Translations under genes and position numbers: made by a program
Assembly (NCBI GenBank): GCA_963626555.1
Contig: CAVFXQ010000004.1
Coordinates: 1 to 64,000, forward strand
Direction: 5' to 3'
Origin: UBA1181 sp963626555
Lineage (GTDB): Bacteria > Bacteroidota > Bacteroidia > Bacteroidales > Paludibacteraceae
DNA length: 64,000 nucleotides
The notes under the pieces: generated by a model
Seen by the model: the letters and a program-made list of their open reading frames with translations, nothing else
Told to the model about the DNA's origin: nothing
Database searches by the model: none
Shown here: positions 53,167 through 62,271 of the stretch, one piece after another
How the letters are laid out: each line of letters opens with the position of its first letter
Position numbering within the stretch: position 1 is the stretch's first letter

Positions 53167-54924
53167 ATGGAAAAACTCAAAGACTTACAGAAATTAGCGA
53201 CCTTGGCTTCTGACCGTTTCAATCTGTATAGTGGTTTAGACTTTGTGCTACCTCAAATATTTAAGGATAAAGTAACCGAAATTAATAGCAATTCCATCGT
53301 TTATAACAAATATTCTGCAATTATAGAAACGAAAGGGAATCAGCATGGGAAACTAAACATTTTCTTGCCCAATCAATGGTTTTATATAGCTTCCTATTTT
53401 ACGGAACTATATAATGAACTTCAGAGATATAAGAAATTCGCTCTTCAAATTACTACAAAAGAACGATTAAAAGATTTAGATGGCAAAAAACTAAACGATA
53501 ATGAAAATTCCTCTCTAAATAGTTTGGGAATAGACGACAGTTCGAAAGCCTTTTTAAAAAAATTCATTACAGATTATAAATGGTGGGGCGGTGGGAAAAC
53601 AATTGATAGAGGAGATTTTTTTGTTTCCCCAATTTTGAACTGTGCAGGCTTAGTGAATGCTTCTCAAACATTCATCACAGACTTATGCGCATTTTTAGCA
53701 GATAAACAAGAATTAGTCAAAGCAATTCTTGAAAAAGGAGAAACTGATAATGTTAATGTAATAACATACAAAAACACAATTGAAGAATCCTTTATAGACT
53801 CTTCTTTCCGCCCCTACCTCGCCGCCCTCAAATCCAAGCCGTTTCTGCTGCTTGCGGGCATCTCTGGCACGGGGAAAAGCCGTATCGTGAGAGAGCTGGC
53901 GCGCGCTTGCTGGGACACAGATTCTGACGAATACCGCAAACAGAAGCCGAGAAACTTCGAAATGGTGCAGGTCAAACCCAACTGGCACGACTCCTACGAA
54001 CTATTCGGGTATGTGAGCCGCGTGAGCGGTAAACCAGTCTTCGTTGTGGGCGACTTTCTCAGATTCGTGGCCCGCGCTTGGGCTGAACCCGAAATCCCCT
54101 ATTTCCTCTGCTTAGACGAGATGAACCTCGCTCCCGTAGAGCAATATTTCGCCGAGTTCCTCAGCGTCATCGAGTCGCGAAAATGCAACAACGGCGTCGT
54201 TACAACCGACCCTATCCTCCGAAAGGATGACACAGAATGGTTCTTCGACCTCACCGCCTCCATCGCCCCCAACGAAGAAGTGAGAGAACGCTTCAAAAAC
54301 GAGGGTATCTGTCTGCCGCAAAACCTTATCGTCGTCGGCACCGTCAACATGGACGAGACCACCTTCTCGTTCTCGCGCAAAGTATTAGACCGCGCCATGA
54401 CCATCGAAATGAACGAGGTTGACCTCCACGGAGGTCTCTCTTCTCGCCACGAACGTATAGGCAAATTAGGTGCCGCCGAGCTCATCGGCACCGCCGTAGA
54501 GGGTGTGGACGTCTACGAGGCAAACAAAGAGGTATGCGACATCGCCCTCAACTACCTACAGGCGGTCAACGACGTGTTGAACGGCACTCCCTTCAAAATA
54601 GCCTACCGCACCCGCAACGAGTTCCTACTCTATGTGGTCAACAACCTGCCCTACAACAAAGACGCTGAGGGCAACGAACTGCCTCAAGGCTTCGTCATCG
54701 CCCGCGCCCTCGACGAAATCACGAACATGAAAATCCTCTCGCGCATCGAAGGCGACGAGACGAAGGTGAGCGACAGACTGCTCAACGCACTCCGCGACAC
54801 CATCTCAAACGGACTAAAAGACATCACAGACGAAGAACACCCCATCAAGTCAATCAGCATAGCCAAACTCAGCGAGATGCAGAGCCGTCTTAGCTCTTCT
54901 GGCTACACTAATTTCTGGAGTTAA
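53167..54924 (+). CDS. McrB-like AAA+ GTPase subunit of a restriction system, composition mosaic
   Basis: The 585-residue protein has an N-terminal ~210-residue domain of unrecognised family (presumed DNA recognition) and a C-terminal McrB-type AAA+ GTPase module. The module has Walker A GISGTGKS (231-238), Walker B FLCLDEMNLAP (313-323) and the McrB signature with NMDETTFSFSRKVLDRA (394-410). McrB moves on DNA and calls the McrC nuclease. Base use changes sharply at codon ~210 (near 53795): before it the gene is AT-rich like the methyltransferase upstream, after it GC-rich like mcrC. This suggests an exchanged recognition domain. Confidence 0.92.
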   Translation: MEKLKDLQKLATLASDRFNLYSGLDFVLPQIFKDKVTEINSNSIVYNKYSAIIETKGNQHGKLNIFLPNQWFYIASYFTELYNELQRYKKFALQITTKERLKDLDGKKLNDNENSSLNSLGIDDSSKAFLKKFITDYKWWGGGKTIDRGDFFVSPILNCAGLVNASQTFITDLCAFLADKQELVKAILEKGETDNVNVITYKNTIEESFIDSSFRPYLAALKSKPFLLLAGISGTGKSRIVRELARACWDTDSDEYRKQKPRNFEMVQVKPNWHDSYELFGYVSRVSGKPVFVVGDFLRFVARAWAEPEIPYFLCLDEMNLAPVEQYFAEFLSVIESRKCNNGVVTTDPILRKDDTEWFFDLTASIAPNEEVRERFKNEGICLPQNLIVVGTVNMDETTFSFSRKVLDRAMTIEMNEVDLHGGLSSRHERIGKLGAAELIGTAVEGVDVYEANKEVCDIALNYLQAVNDVLNGTPFKIAYRTRNEFLLYVVNNLPYNKDAEGNELPQGFVIARALDEITNMKILSRIEGDETKVSDRLLNALRDTISNGLKDITDEEHPIKSISIAKLSEMQSRLSSSGYTNFWS

Positions 54925-54939
54925 AAAATCCAACTATCC

Positions 54940-57129
54940 ATGGAGTTGCTGACCATCACCCACACAGACTTCACGATGAGCATTGAATGCGCCAAATTCA
55001 ATGCCATTTGGGAGAAAGCCGTGCGTAACATCGGCGAGCCAAAACTGCTCTCTCGTTATGCATGGACAGAAGGTGTCGTGTCGGTGGAGTGCCACACCAA
55101 TGGAGAGCCTCAACAGATACAGAACGGAGAACAAGCCCCCGCCATCTTTTTCGACAATGCAGACTACCCCCTTTGGGTAGAGTTTGCCGAGAACGTTAAA
55201 GATGCGCAGTTCAACTCAGAACTGCAAGAGGTCAACGACAAGTTTTCGTTCCGCCGAGGCATCCTTGCTGGGTTTCTCAACTATGGCAACGAAATCGGCA
55301 GAAGCGAGATCAACATCCTCTACACCACCAAAGAGAACGAAAAACGCCGTTTCGCCTTCTCGTTCGAGGTGCTAAGCACGAAACTCGACTATCACGAGCA
55401 TTGGCGTTGCATCCTCGAAGACATAGAGGCGGAATACCGCATGCTCTCGCTCGACTATCTGCGCCGCACCTTCCACGGCTTCAGTCCCGACCCCAACGGC
55501 GAGGCGCAAGAACTCATCTGGTGGAGCGTCTTCGACAGCGAGCAAGAGAAGTTCATCAACGCTTGCAAAGTCATCATTGACCGTCCTCGCCACCGTCTGC
55601 ACGGCTACGAGAGCCACCGTCGCGCCGACCGCCTCACCGTCATTCCACAAAAAGTGGAGAACGAACTATCCGAACACAGAAAAAGAGACAACCACCTCTA
55701 CCGCATAGAAGAGCAACTGCAGACCAACGACACGTTGGAAAACCGTTTTCTGAAATTCGCCTTGTCTCAAATCACAAAGAAATACGAAGAACTGAAAGAG
55801 AAAATAGAGAGTCTCAACACCATCTCTCAAACGAAGAAAGACGAGTTTGCGGAGACACTCAAAACCTTGCAACGCTTAGAGCGAAACCCATTCTTCCGCA
55901 CGGTGGGCAATTTCAAGGGACTAAACCAAGAGAGCCTCGTATTGCAAAAAGCCACGGGCTACAGTCAGGTATACCGCACATGGAACCTTCTCCGCCGTGG
56001 CTACTCCCTCTACGACGGACTTTTCCGCCTACAGACAAAAGACATTGCCACCCTCTACGAGATATGGTGCTTCATTGAGGTGAGCCACATCGTGAAAGAG
56101 CAACTGCAAGATGTTGAGGTAGACCACCGCAACCGCATGGAACTGAGCGGTCTCTTCACTTGGGAGCTTGGCAAGGGAGAACACTCGCGCATCCTCTTCA
56201 AGAAAGACAACGTACAGCTGGCAGAACTCGTCTACAACCCTAAAAATACGGATAAAGAGGACGACAACACAGGGTTGGACGGTTTAGTGTCGCCCACCGT
56301 ACCTCAGAAGCCCGACATTGTGCTTCAACTCACCAAAAACGACCTGAGAGAGGGATTGAAGATGACCTACCTCTTTGATGCCAAATATCGCATAGACGGA
56401 CGACAAAACGGAGTCGACACGCCTCCCAACGATGCCATCAACCAGATGCACCGCTACCGAGATGCCATCTATTTCAATGACTACGAGGAAGAAGCGTTGA
56501 AAAAGGAGGTCATCGGAGGCTATATTCTCTTTCCAGGCGATGGAGAAACCACAGATGTACAATTATCCAAATTCTACAAAACCATCAGTGAGGTGAACAT
56601 TGGCGCATTTCCCCTCCGCCCCAAAGACAAGCACAACCGCCTACTCTTAGAGCAGTTCATCGCACAACTCATTGAAGAGAAAAGCCACGAGACCATCGCC
56701 CACGTCATTCCACAAAAAGGCGCGTTCGTCGAAGTGGGCAACCGCGTCCTCGTCGGCTTGGTGGGCGACAACAACCGAGGCAATGCGGCGAAAAGCAAAT
56801 TTCTCGACAGCACCGCAACACTCTACTATACAGGCAACAAATTTCCAACCACCATCGCCCTTCAGAACCTCCATTTTTTCATGCCATATATCAAGGGGAA
56901 AGGCATTCGCGACGTCTACGAAATCACCCGAATACGCACTATTTCTGCCAAAGAAGCCAAACAATTAGACGGAGAAGAAGGAGAAAACAACATTCGTCTC
57001 GCATTCACAATCCACTTTATCCGACAACAATTCACTGACTATCAAAACATTGACACAAGCAAAATGGCTTTCAACACATTTATAGACACTACATTTGAAG
57101 AGTTGAAAGATTATTTGGCTTTCAAATAA
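54940..57129 (+). CDS. McrC-like PD-(D/E)XK nuclease with DUF2357-type N-terminus
   Basis: The 729-residue protein pairs with McrB to cut DNA. Compared with classic McrC (about 350 residues) it has a long N-terminal part of the DUF2357 type. The nuclease core is visible near residues 445-485, with DIVLQLTKNDLREGLK and LFDAKYRIDG (Asp and Lys of PD-(D/E)XK). The C-terminal third is beta-rich and may contact McrB or DNA. It is 15 nt behind mcrB. This form is typical of LlaJI-like R2 subunits. GC-rich throughout. Confidence 0.88.
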   Translation: MELLTITHTDFTMSIECAKFNAIWEKAVRNIGEPKLLSRYAWTEGVVSVECHTNGEPQQIQNGEQAPAIFFDNADYPLWVEFAENVKDAQFNSELQEVNDKFSFRRGILAGFLNYGNEIGRSEINILYTTKENEKRRFAFSFEVLSTKLDYHEHWRCILEDIEAEYRMLSLDYLRRTFHGFSPDPNGEAQELIWWSVFDSEQEKFINACKVIIDRPRHRLHGYESHRRADRLTVIPQKVENELSEHRKRDNHLYRIEEQLQTNDTLENRFLKFALSQITKKYEELKEKIESLNTISQTKKDEFAETLKTLQRLERNPFFRTVGNFKGLNQESLVLQKATGYSQVYRTWNLLRRGYSLYDGLFRLQTKDIATLYEIWCFIEVSHIVKEQLQDVEVDHRNRMELSGLFTWELGKGEHSRILFKKDNVQLAELVYNPKNTDKEDDNTGLDGLVSPTVPQKPDIVLQLTKNDLREGLKMTYLFDAKYRIDGRQNGVDTPPNDAINQMHRYRDAIYFNDYEEEALKKEVIGGYILFPGDGETTDVQLSKFYKTISEVNIGAFPLRPKDKHNRLLLEQFIAQLIEEKSHETIAHVIPQKGAFVEVGNRVLVGLVGDNNRGNAAKSKFLDSTATLYYTGNKFPTTIALQNLHFFMPYIKGKGIRDVYEITRIRTISAKEAKQLDGEEGENNIRLAFTIHFIRQQFTDYQNIDTSKMAFNTFIDTTFEELKDYLAFK

Positions 57130-57164
57130 ATTCAAAAAAAACTCATTCTTACGATAGAAATTCT

Positions 57165-57172
57165 TAACTTTG
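57165..57172 (+). promoter_or_regulatory. -7 box of the DUF4290-murA operon
   Basis: TAACTTTG is a full TAnnTTTG match about 80 nt before the DUF4290 start, clear of the mcrC stop. No TTG at -33. Confidence 0.6.
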
Positions 57173-57250
57173 CAAAGGAATTTACTGTGTTTTGCCAATC
57201 AAGAAACAAGTTTGTTCGCGAATTTTTTAGTAAAATCAAGTACACTTAAG

Positions 57251-57844
57251 ATGGAGTACAATACGAAATTAAAAAGTTTGTCGCTTCCAGAATATGGGAG
57301 GAACATTCAAAACATGGTCAACTACTGCATGACAATAGAAGACCGCACCGAAAGAACAGCAGCCGCCTATTCGATCATCAAGGCTATGGAAACGCTCTTC
57401 CCCCACATACATGAGTTGAGCAACTACAAACAGACTTTGTGGGATCATCTCGCCATCATGTCCAACTTCACGTTGGATGTAGACTATCCTTGCGAGATCA
57501 TCAAAAAAGACAAACTCAAAGTGAAGCCAGGCAAGGTCGAATACTCTTCGCCCAAGCGCATCCACTTCATGCACTATGGGAAGCTGATCCACGGCATGAT
57601 AGAAAAAGCCTGCGAACTACCCTACGGAGAAGAACGAAACCTTCTCGAACTAAGAATCGCCAACTACATGAAGCGTAGCTATTACACCTTCAACAAAGAC
57701 GGGGCAGACGACAGCAAAATCCTCAATGATTTGAGCTTGCTCTCTCATGGCGAAATCCGTTTGATGGAGCGTGGAGTCAAATTAGTGGAGTGCAAAGCCA
57801 ACATTCCAAACACATCTACAGGCAAGAAGAAAAAGAAAAAATAG
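57251..57844 (+). CDS. DUF4290 protein
   Basis: The start is set at the ATG at 57251; upstream there is only an in-frame TTG that overlaps the promoter box. The 197-residue protein has the DUF4290 features: LPEYGRNIQNMVNYCMTIED, then AMETLFPHIHEL, QTLWDHLAIMSNF and MHYGKLIHGMIEKA, with a Lys-rich C-terminus. The family is restricted to Bacteroidota and almost always sits before murA. Function is unknown. Its stop is 8 nt before the murA start. Confidence 0.92.
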   Translation: MEYNTKLKSLSLPEYGRNIQNMVNYCMTIEDRTERTAAAYSIIKAMETLFPHIHELSNYKQTLWDHLAIMSNFTLDVDYPCEIIKKDKLKVKPGKVEYSSPKRIHFMHYGKLIHGMIEKACELPYGEERNLLELRIANYMKRSYYTFNKDGADDSKILNDLSLLSHGEIRLMERGVKLVECKANIPNTSTGKKKKKK

Positions 57845-57852
57845 TTCTCACA

Positions 57853-59163
57853 ATGGCAAAATTTCTGATTGAAGGAGGGCATTCGCTCAAAGGCGACATC
57901 TACCCACAAGGAGCCAAAAATGAGGCGTTGGAAGTCATCTGCGCCACTCTGCTCACCGCTGAAGAGGTAGTCATTAAAAACGTACCCAACATTCTCGATG
58001 TCAACAATCTCATCCGATTGCTGAAAGACATGGGCGTGACAGTCGAAAACTTAGGTGGCGGAACATTCTCCTTCAAAGCAGACAATGTCAATCTGGACTT
58101 TTTAGACACACCACAGTTCTATAAGCAATGCGCTGCGTTGCGTGGCTCGGTGATGCTCGTAGGGCCGCTCGTGGCACGCTTCGGTGTTGCCGTCGTACCT
58201 AAACCAGGAGGCGACAAAATCGGCCGACGGAGATTAGACACCCATTTCATCGGAATACAGAAATTAGGTGCTATCTTCTGCTACGACCCCGACTTGCAGC
58301 TCTATCGCATCCACGCCAACAATCTGAAGGGACTCTATATGCTGTTGGACGAAGCTTCCGTAACAGGAACAGCCAACATCGTAATGACAGCCGTCCTCGC
58401 CGAGGGCGAAACCACCATCTACAACGCCGCCTGCGAGCCTTACATACAGCAACTTTGCAAGATGCTCAATAAGATGGGGGCGAAAATCACAGGCATCGGC
58501 TCTAATCTGCTCCACATTCAAGGAGTGAAAGAGTTGCATGGGTGCGCTGAGCATGCCATTCTGCCCGACATGATTGAAATCGGCAGTTTCATTGGAATGG
58601 CCGCTATGACCAACTCCGAAATCACTATCAAAAACGTCTGCTACGACGAGTTGGGAATGATACCCGACTGTTTCCGCAAGTTAGGCATTCAATTGGAGCG
58701 CATTAACGACGACATCTACATTCCGAAACAAGAGAAATACACCATCGACACATTCATGGACGGTTCGATCATGACCTTCGCCGATGCGCCATGGCCAGGA
58801 CTCACACCAGACTTGCTCAGTGTCTTCCTCGTCGTTGCCACCCAGGCAAGAGGCAGTGTGCTAATCCACCAAAAAATGTTCGAAAGCCGACTTTTCTTCG
58901 TGGACAAGCTGATAGACATGGGAGCGCAGATTATTCTTTGCGACCCCCATCGTGCCACCGTCATCGGACTTGCCAAGGAGACTCAACTCAGAGCCTCAAA
59001 AATGTCCTCGCCCGACATTCGCGCGGGCATTGCCCTTTTAATCGCCGCTATGAGTGCCAAAGGCACCAGCACCATCAGCAACATTGAGCAGATTGACCGA
59101 GGATATGAGAATATAGACGGCCGTCTCAACGCCATCGGGGCTAAGATTATGAGAGTGGAATAG
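57853..59163 (+). CDS. murA: UDP-N-acetylglucosamine 1-carboxyvinyltransferase, Asp-type active site
   Basis: This enzyme transfers enolpyruvate to UDP-GlcNAc, the first committed step of peptidoglycan synthesis. The start is set at the ATG at 57853 (an upstream GTG frame gives 21 extra residues with no homology). The 436-residue protein shows the family's GAKNEALEVICATLL, RGSVMLVGPLVARFG and PDMIEIGSF. The active-site loop reads PGGDKIGRRRLD, with Asp121 in place of the catalytic Cys that fosfomycin alkylates. The same change is known in mycobacteria and Chlamydia and makes the enzyme insensitive. It follows the DUF4290 gene. Confidence 0.96.
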   Translation: MAKFLIEGGHSLKGDIYPQGAKNEALEVICATLLTAEEVVIKNVPNILDVNNLIRLLKDMGVTVENLGGGTFSFKADNVNLDFLDTPQFYKQCAALRGSVMLVGPLVARFGVAVVPKPGGDKIGRRRLDTHFIGIQKLGAIFCYDPDLQLYRIHANNLKGLYMLLDEASVTGTANIVMTAVLAEGETTIYNAACEPYIQQLCKMLNKMGAKITGIGSNLLHIQGVKELHGCAEHAILPDMIEIGSFIGMAAMTNSEITIKNVCYDELGMIPDCFRKLGIQLERINDDIYIPKQEKYTIDTFMDGSIMTFADAPWPGLTPDLLSVFLVVATQARGSVLIHQKMFESRLFFVDKLIDMGAQIILCDPHRATVIGLAKETQLRASKMSSPDIRAGIALLIAAMSAKGTSTISNIEQIDRGYENIDGRLNAIGAKIMRVE

Positions 59164-59217
59164 AAGAGGTTCTATCTTCACACCTATAGAAGGACACATT
59201 CAAAATCTCATAAAACT

Positions 59218-59451
59218 ATGGACTACAACAAAAATGACACATATAAGCACATTCATTTTGCAGTGATGGCAATAGAAAGCGGAGCTAAAAAATTAGGAGT
59301 TTCGGGCAAAGAAATGCACGATCGACTACAAAAGCAAGGCTTGATCCATAGACGCTTGATCAAACGTTACAACGAACTGCATACCCAAAGCCTTGATTGG
59401 GTAGCGGATGATATTAGTGAAACTCTTCTGAATTGGGAGGCAGAAAAATGA
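59218..59451 (+). CDS. DUF3791 protein, first copy
   Basis: The 77-residue protein is helical, with HIHFAVMAIESGAKKLGVSG and LHTQSLDWVADDISE, a pattern of DUF3791 proteins. In Bacteroidota these small proteins flank DUF3990 genes and are thought to work with them. The stop codon overlaps the start of the DUF3990 relic (ATGA), which supports a former operon. Promoter not clear. Confidence 0.72.
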   Translation: MDYNKNDTYKHIHFAVMAIESGAKKLGVSGKEMHDRLQKQGLIHRRLIKRYNELHTQSLDWVADDISETLLNWEAEK

Positions 59452-59519
59452 TTACATTATATCACGGTTCATACATTTCTGTTCCAAGTCCACAAGTAAA
59501 ATTCGGGAGAGAAAGATAA
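59448..59519 (+). pseudogene. DUF3990 gene relic (23 codons)
   Basis: The ORF begins MITLYHGSYISVPSPQVKF and ends GRER before a stop. The start with LYHGSY is that of DUF3990 proteins (related to ADP-ribosyltransferase-like domains), whose usual length is about 150-200 residues and which continue with DFGxGFY after this point. The rest of the gene is gone, and the next DUF3791 gene starts 2 nt later. It looks like an internal deletion that removed the body of the gene. Confidence 0.75.
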
Positions 59520-59521
59520 CT

Positions 59522-59758
59522 ATGCGAGACACAGTTCTTTGGCGAAAAATAAGCCGTATAATCTTGATGTTAGCAGATGCTCTGCATATCAACGCAGAGC
59601 AAGCCCTCGACCTTTTCTACTCCACGAAAGTCTACCAACAGCTAATTGACCCCAAATATGGTCTTCAACTGATGAGCGACGGCTATATTTTGGAAGATTT
59701 ACTAAATGAAATAGAAAGTAGACAAACTGACATCAATGAGCGAACACAACCCCAATAG
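59522..59758 (+). CDS. DUF3791 protein, second copy
   Basis: The 78-residue protein reads DTVLWRKISRIILMLADALH, then LFYSTKVYQQLIDPKYGLQL, as in the second DUF3791 type that follows DUF3990 genes. It overlaps the downstream methyltransferase by 23 bp in another frame. It remains intact although the DUF3990 gene before it has been lost. Confidence 0.75.
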   Translation: MRDTVLWRKISRIILMLADALHINAEQALDLFYSTKVYQQLIDPKYGLQLMSDGYILEDLLNEIESRQTDINERTQPQ

Positions 59759-60752
59759 CAAAAACACAACCATTCCATTTCCTCACCACGACGAGATAAA
59801 ATTCAAATTCATTGACTTGTTCGCTGGAATTGGTGGCTTCCGTTTAGCATGTCAAAACTTAGGCGGAGAGTGCGTTTTCTCATCAGAATGGGACAAAGAC
59901 GCTCAGAAAACGTATGCTTACAACTTTGGAGAAACCCCCTACGGCGACATTACTTTGGAAGAGACAAAACAGGCGATTCCAGAGAATTTTGACTTGCTTT
60001 GCGGTGGTTTCCCTTGCCAAGCATTCTCCATTGCAGGCTACAGACGAGGCTTCGAAGACACACGAGGAACACTATTCTTCGACGTGGCAGAAATTATACG
60101 AAGGAGAAGACCAAAGGCAGTTTACTTGGAAAATGTTAAAAATTTGAAAGCTCACGACAACGGAAATACGTTTAAGATTATCAAAGGAACACTCGAAGAA
60201 TTAGGCTACTTCGTTTATGACAACGTAATGAGTCCTGACAAATATGCTAATATTCCTCAAAATAGAGAACGTATCTTCATTGTCGCATTTGACAAAAATC
60301 AAGTTTTCAACTATCTCGACTTTCAATATCCAGAGAAAGAACCTCTTACGAAAACCATCCACGACTGCATCGACAACACCGTGTCCGACCCTAAATTCTT
60401 CTACACAGAGAAGATGAAACATTACGACGAGTTGGTCCGCGAGATTAAGTCTAAAGACTCTATCTATCAGTGGCGCAGGGTCTACGTTCGTGAAAACAAG
60501 AGTGGCGTCTGCCCTACCCTCACTGCCAATATGGGTACTGGAGGCCACAATGTTCCTCTTATTTTGACAGACAAGGGCATCAGAAAATTAACCCCAAAAG
60601 AGTGCCTCAACTTTCAAGGCTACCCCGAAGGCTACACTTTCCCAAAAATGATATCTACCTCAGCCTGTTATAAACAAGCAGGTAATTCGGTTGCAGTTCC
60701 TCTAATTCAAAAAGTTTGCCAACAAATATGTATGATAATCTTGAAGAGATAA
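59736..60752 (+). CDS. DNA (cytosine-5)-methyltransferase without adjacent endonuclease
   Basis: The 338-residue protein has motifs I (FIDLFAGIGGFRL, 25-37), IV with Cys94 (GGFPCQAFSIAG), VI (LENVKNL), VIII (IPQNRERIFIVAF) and X (QAGNSVAVPLI). A ~90-residue target-recognition region contains CPTLTANMGTGGHNVP. It is about 15 residues longer at the N-terminus than the minimal family. It overlaps the second DUF3791 gene. No restriction gene follows, so it is either orphan or the second enzyme for the McrBC system 2.6 kb upstream. It is similar in motifs to the methyltransferase at 52045. Confidence 0.92.
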   Translation: MSEHNPNSKNTTIPFPHHDEIKFKFIDLFAGIGGFRLACQNLGGECVFSSEWDKDAQKTYAYNFGETPYGDITLEETKQAIPENFDLLCGGFPCQAFSIAGYRRGFEDTRGTLFFDVAEIIRRRRPKAVYLENVKNLKAHDNGNTFKIIKGTLEELGYFVYDNVMSPDKYANIPQNRERIFIVAFDKNQVFNYLDFQYPEKEPLTKTIHDCIDNTVSDPKFFYTEKMKHYDELVREIKSKDSIYQWRRVYVRENKSGVCPTLTANMGTGGHNVPLILTDKGIRKLTPKECLNFQGYPEGYTFPKMISTSACYKQAGNSVAVPLIQKVCQQICMIILKR

Positions 60753-60878
60753 ATTCTTCAAAATTCTCTTCTCCAGCTCCTCCTACGTAAATTTTGAAAC
60801 ATTTAGCGAGGAAGAAGAGTAAAACCAGCCAGCCATCAAATCCCCCTCTTTCAATTCGTTTATTTTCATAAAATTTAT

Positions 60879-60886
60879 TAATTTTG
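60879..60886 (+). promoter_or_regulatory. -7 box of the aryl-polyene-type operon
   Basis: TAATTTTG matches TAnnTTTG about 110 nt before the ketosynthase start. The stretch 60753-60995 holds nothing else that was recognised. Confidence 0.45.
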
Positions 60887-60995
60887 CGTTTCCATTTATA
60901 CCTTGGCGTTTTTAGTCTTTTGTTAGACCTTGCCAAACGTGTAAAAAGGGCTATTACATAAATGTAGAAACGAAAAAAGTTAAGAATAAAGAAAC

Positions 60996-62222
60996 ATGAA
61001 CAATCGAGTTGTCATCACAGGTTTGGGCATATACTCATGTCTTGGTAAGTCGTTAGACGAAGTAAAAGAGTCTCTATACTATGGAAAATCAGGCATCATC
61101 TTTGACCCTGCAAGAAAAGAAATGGGATTTCGTTCTGCGCTTACTTCCAAAATAGACATTCCAGATTTGAAGAAGGAACTTTCAAGAAGTCAACGTGCTT
61201 TTATGCCAGAAGAGGCTAAATACGCTTACGTTGCCACTGTTGAGGCTTTGAAAAACGCTGGCATTGACATGGACTACTTGGAGAAGAACGAGGTTGGTTT
61301 GCTCTACGGTAACGATAGCACTGCCGACGCCGTTGTTAAAGCAGTCGACACCATGCGTGAGAAAAAAGACACTACTTTGGTGGGATCTGGCGCCATCTTC
61401 CAATCAATGAACTCTACCGTAACGATGAACCTCGGTTGTATTTTCAAACTTCGTGGTATCAACTTGACCGTCTCGGGTGCATGCGCAAGTAGCTCACACG
61501 CCATTGGACTAGGCTCTCTCCTTATCAAATGGGGATTACAAGACTGCATCGTCTGCGGTGGAGCTCAAGAGGTCAATCCTTACTCTATCGGTAGTTTCGA
61601 CGGCATCAGCGCATTCTCAACTCGCGAAAGCGACCCTACAAAAGCCTCTCGTCCATTCGACCGCGACCGCGACGGATTGGTTCCTGGCGGGGGTGCCGCT
61701 ACTGTCATCATTGAAAGCTACGAACACGCCGTTAAACGTGGCGCACCTATCTTAGCGGAAGTAATCGGTTACGGATTCTCTTCTAACGGAGACCACATGT
61801 CGAACCCTAATGTTGAAGGTCCAACTCGCTCTCTCGAAATGTGTTTGCGCGAGGCTGGTGTCGACGCTAAGTCAATCGGCTACGTCAACGCTCACGCAAC
61901 TTCTACCCCTGTAGGCGACCGTCAAGAGGCTAAGGCTATCTACAACGTGTTTGGAGATTACAAGGTAGAGGTAGCCTCAACAAAGGCAATGACAGGCCAC
62001 GAGATGTGGATGGCGGGTGCCAGCGAGGTTGTCTATTCAATGCTGATGATGCAAAACGATTTCATCGCGCCTAACATCAACTTTGAAAATCCAGACGAAG
62101 ACTCTGCCAAGCTGAACATTCCAGCACAGAGAGTGGAAAAGAAGTTTGACTCTTTCTTGTCTAACTCTTTTGGCTTCGGAGGCACAAACTCTACACTCAT
62201 CGTCAGAAAATTCGTGAAATAA
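60996..62222 (+). CDS. Beta-ketoacyl-ACP synthase (KAS II-type, aryl polyene/flexirubin-like)
   Basis: The 408-residue enzyme elongates ACP-bound acyl chains by decarboxylative condensation. The catalytic residues are in place: Cys163 (VSGACASSSHAIG), His300 (NAHATSTPVGDR), Lys330 and His335 (KAMTGHEMWMAGA). The C-terminal FGFGGTN loop is present. It heads a run of ACP, dehydratase, thioesterase and dehydratase genes, the pattern of aryl polyene and dialkylresorcinol/flexirubin pigment clusters rather than of primary fatty acid synthesis. Confidence 0.93.
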   Translation: MNNRVVITGLGIYSCLGKSLDEVKESLYYGKSGIIFDPARKEMGFRSALTSKIDIPDLKKELSRSQRAFMPEEAKYAYVATVEALKNAGIDMDYLEKNEVGLLYGNDSTADAVVKAVDTMREKKDTTLVGSGAIFQSMNSTVTMNLGCIFKLRGINLTVSGACASSSHAIGLGSLLIKWGLQDCIVCGGAQEVNPYSIGSFDGISAFSTRESDPTKASRPFDRDRDGLVPGGGAATVIIESYEHAVKRGAPILAEVIGYGFSSNGDHMSNPNVEGPTRSLEMCLREAGVDAKSIGYVNAHATSTPVGDRQEAKAIYNVFGDYKVEVASTKAMTGHEMWMAGASEVVYSMLMMQNDFIAPNINFENPDEDSAKLNIPAQRVEKKFDSFLSNSFGFGGTNSTLIVRKFVK

Positions 62223-62271
62223 ATCACTGGTTTTCTTGAATTTATCATTAATAAACTCATAAAAAGAACGA

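Noticed and set aside
55372..56813. Several antisense ORFs in mcrC
   Set aside because: They lie opposite a gene with clear nuclease motifs and arise from its GC-rich codon pattern.
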